Below are positions 33,654 to 34,633 of a stretch of DNA of 34,633 nucleotides, piece by piece (the first letter of the stretch is position 1; each line of letters begins with the position of its first letter). The position numbers and the translations under genes were made by a program. Source of the DNA: Gammaproteobacteria bacterium (GTDB lineage: Bacteria; Pseudomonadota; Gammaproteobacteria; Steroidobacterales; Steroidobacteraceae); assembly GCA_005878095.1 (NCBI GenBank), contig VBNH01000053.1:1-34633 (forward strand), written 5' to 3'. Below the pieces are notes generated by a model. The model searched no databases. It was not told where the DNA came from and saw only the letters and a program-made list of their open reading frames with translations.

Positions 33654-34256
33654 GTGCTGACGCTGTCCGAGGCCTGCGAGCGCAACAAGGGACCGATCCT
33701 CGAGGTTCTCAGGAGCGAGTTCGCCGCGAGCCGCAGCGTTCTCGAGGTCGGCAGCGGCACGGGCCAGCATGCGGTGCACTTCGCCGCGCACCTGCCGCAC
33801 CTCACCTGGCAGCCGAGCGAGCTCGGCGAACACCTGGCGCCGCTCGCCGAGCGCATCCGGCTCGAGGGTACGGCCAATCTGCGCGCCCCCATCGCGCTCG
33901 ATGCACGCGACCATCCCTGGCCGGTAGCGCCCGTGGACGCGGTGTTCAGCGCCAACACCCTGCACATCATGGCCTGGAGCGCGGTGCGGGCGTTCGTGCG
34001 CGGCGTCGGTGGCTGCCTTGCGGCGCCGGGCGTGTTGTGCGTGTACGGACCCTTTCGCTTCCGCGGGCAATATACGAGTGACAGCAATGCGCAATTCGAT
34101 GGCTGGCTCAAGGCCCGCGACCCCGACAGCGGCATCCGGGATTTCGAGGCGCTGGACGCGCTCGCGCGGGCGCAGGGCCTGGTGTTCACAGCCGACCACC
34201 CCATGCCGGCCAACAACCGCACGCTGGTGTGGCGCCGGCTGCCAGCCGCCGCCTAG
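33654..34256 (+). CDS. DUF938 SAM-dependent methyltransferase-like protein
   Basis: 200 residues, the usual DUF938 size. Nearly every conserved block is present: [19 protein letters not shown], the SAM loop [76 protein letters not shown] and [12 protein letters not shown]. Substrate is unknown. GTG at 33654 begins just before the first conserved block; ATG at 33618 is an alternative but would overlap the divergent nitroreductase start. The apt gene follows after 14 bases in the same direction. Confidence 0.9.
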   Translation: MLTLSEACERNKGPILEVLRSEFAASRSVLEVGSGTGQHAVHFAAHLPHLTWQPSELGEHLAPLAERIRLEGTANLRAPIALDARDHPWPVAPVDAVFSANTLHIMAWSAVRAFVRGVGGCLAAPGVLCVYGPFRFRGQYTSDSNAQFDGWLKARDPDSGIRDFEALDALARAQGLVFTADHPMPANNRTLVWRRLPAAA

Positions 34257-34258
34257 CG

Positions 34259-34264
34259 TACAGT
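34259..34264 (+). promoter_or_regulatory. -10-like hexamer six bases before apt
   Basis: TACAGT (34259-34264), then six bases, then ATG at 34271, with no Shine-Dalgarno in the 14-base gap after the DUF938 stop. Consistent with a leaderless internal promoter, although co-transcription from upstream is also possible. Confidence 0.35.
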
Positions 34265-34270
34265 GCACGC

Positions 34271-34633
34271 ATGGACCCCGACACGTTGCGCGAGATCCGC
34301 GCGGCCATCCGCACCATCCCCGACTATCCGAAGCCGGGCGTGGCGTTCCGTGACATCACGACACTGCTGGGAAATGCGCGCGTTTTCCGTACCGTCGTGG
34401 ACCAACTGGTACAGCCGTGGCTCGGCGCACGCATCGATCGCGTCGCCGGGATCGAGGCGCGCGGCTTCATTCTCGGCGGCGCGATCGCGCATCAACTGTC
34501 GGCGGGCTTCGTCCCCATCCGCAAGAAAGGCAAGCTCCCGCATGCCACGGTGCGGGTCGCCTACTCTCTCGAGTACGGGCTCGATGAAATGGAAATGCAT
34601 CGCGATGCCGTCGGCCCCGCAGAGCGCATCATT
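34271..34633 (+). CDS. apt: Adenine phosphoribosyltransferase, N-terminal 121 residues
   Basis: Open to the right edge of the window. [70 protein letters not shown] and [17 protein letters not shown] match the N-terminal two-thirds of Apt, which converts adenine and PRPP to AMP in purine salvage. The PRPP-binding signature falls beyond the edge, so completeness cannot be judged. ATG at 34271 is the natural start. Confidence 0.95.
   Translation, partial: MDPDTLREIRAAIRTIPDYPKPGVAFRDITTLLGNARVFRTVVDQLVQPWLGARIDRVAGIEARGFILGGAIAHQLSAGFVPIRKKGKLPHATVRVAYSLEYGLDEMEMHRDAVGPAERII

Overview
The window is a densely coded, GC-rich (by eye well above 65% G+C) stretch of bacterial chromosome. It holds 33 protein genes, two of them cut by the window edges. 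No gap exceeds about 150 bases. I see no tRNA, rRNA, insertion sequence, prophage or CRISPR array. Gene content points to a gammaproteobacterium: separate malate synthase A and isocitrate lyase with a divergent XRE-type regulator, a BkdA1/BkdA2/E2 branched-chain dehydrogenase, DUF938, DUF1684, DUF4184 and HemJ. A GC-rich lineage such as Steroidobacterales, Nevskiales or Xanthomonadales-like is my guess; no rRNA is present to settle it.

Layout. (1) 1-6225, carbon assimilation: the tail of methylmalonate-semialdehyde dehydrogenase, then leftward aceB-aceA-dctA (glyoxylate shunt plus C4-dicarboxylate uptake) with a divergent regulator. (2) 6237-12463: a secreted DUF1684 protein on the plus strand; leftward, the bkd operon (E1-alpha, E1-beta, E2) with start/stop overlaps, running into a secreted Asp-box lipoprotein. 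(3) 12554-16253, rightward: a YciH/SUI1 protein, a phospholipid-methyltransferase-like protein, then a cassette of Asp-box propeller + MoaD-like sulfur carrier + MoeB-rhodanese. (4) 16365-19269: LOG-family hydrolase, divergent PIG-L deacetylase, phospholipase D/cardiolipin-synthase-like enzyme. (5) 19354-23240, leftward: ROK/polyphosphate-glucokinase-like kinase, GH15 glucoamylase, DUF4184 membrane protein. (6) 23357-27659, envelope-related: a secreted VNG-repeat beta-helix protein, a Gly/Ala/Ser-rich secreted protein, an S8 protease, and a divergent ECF sigma/anti-sigma pair. (7) 27687-34633: an unrecognised ATP-grasp-like protein, formate-THF ligase, divergent HemJ, M13 lipoprotein peptidase, nitroreductase, divergent DUF938 methyltransferase, and the start of adenine phosphoribosyltransferase.

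The observations I rate highest are the propeller/MoaD/MoeB-rhodanese cassette, whose promoter carries a perfect 16-bp palindrome; the sigma/anti-sigma/S8 protease/low-complexity secreted protein cluster; a recurring -10-like hexamer placed 6-7 nt before start codons that lack a Shine-Dalgarno, suggesting leaderless mRNAs; and a perfect 17-bp inverted repeat inside the YciH coding sequence. No searches were run; all family names come from reading motifs in the translations.
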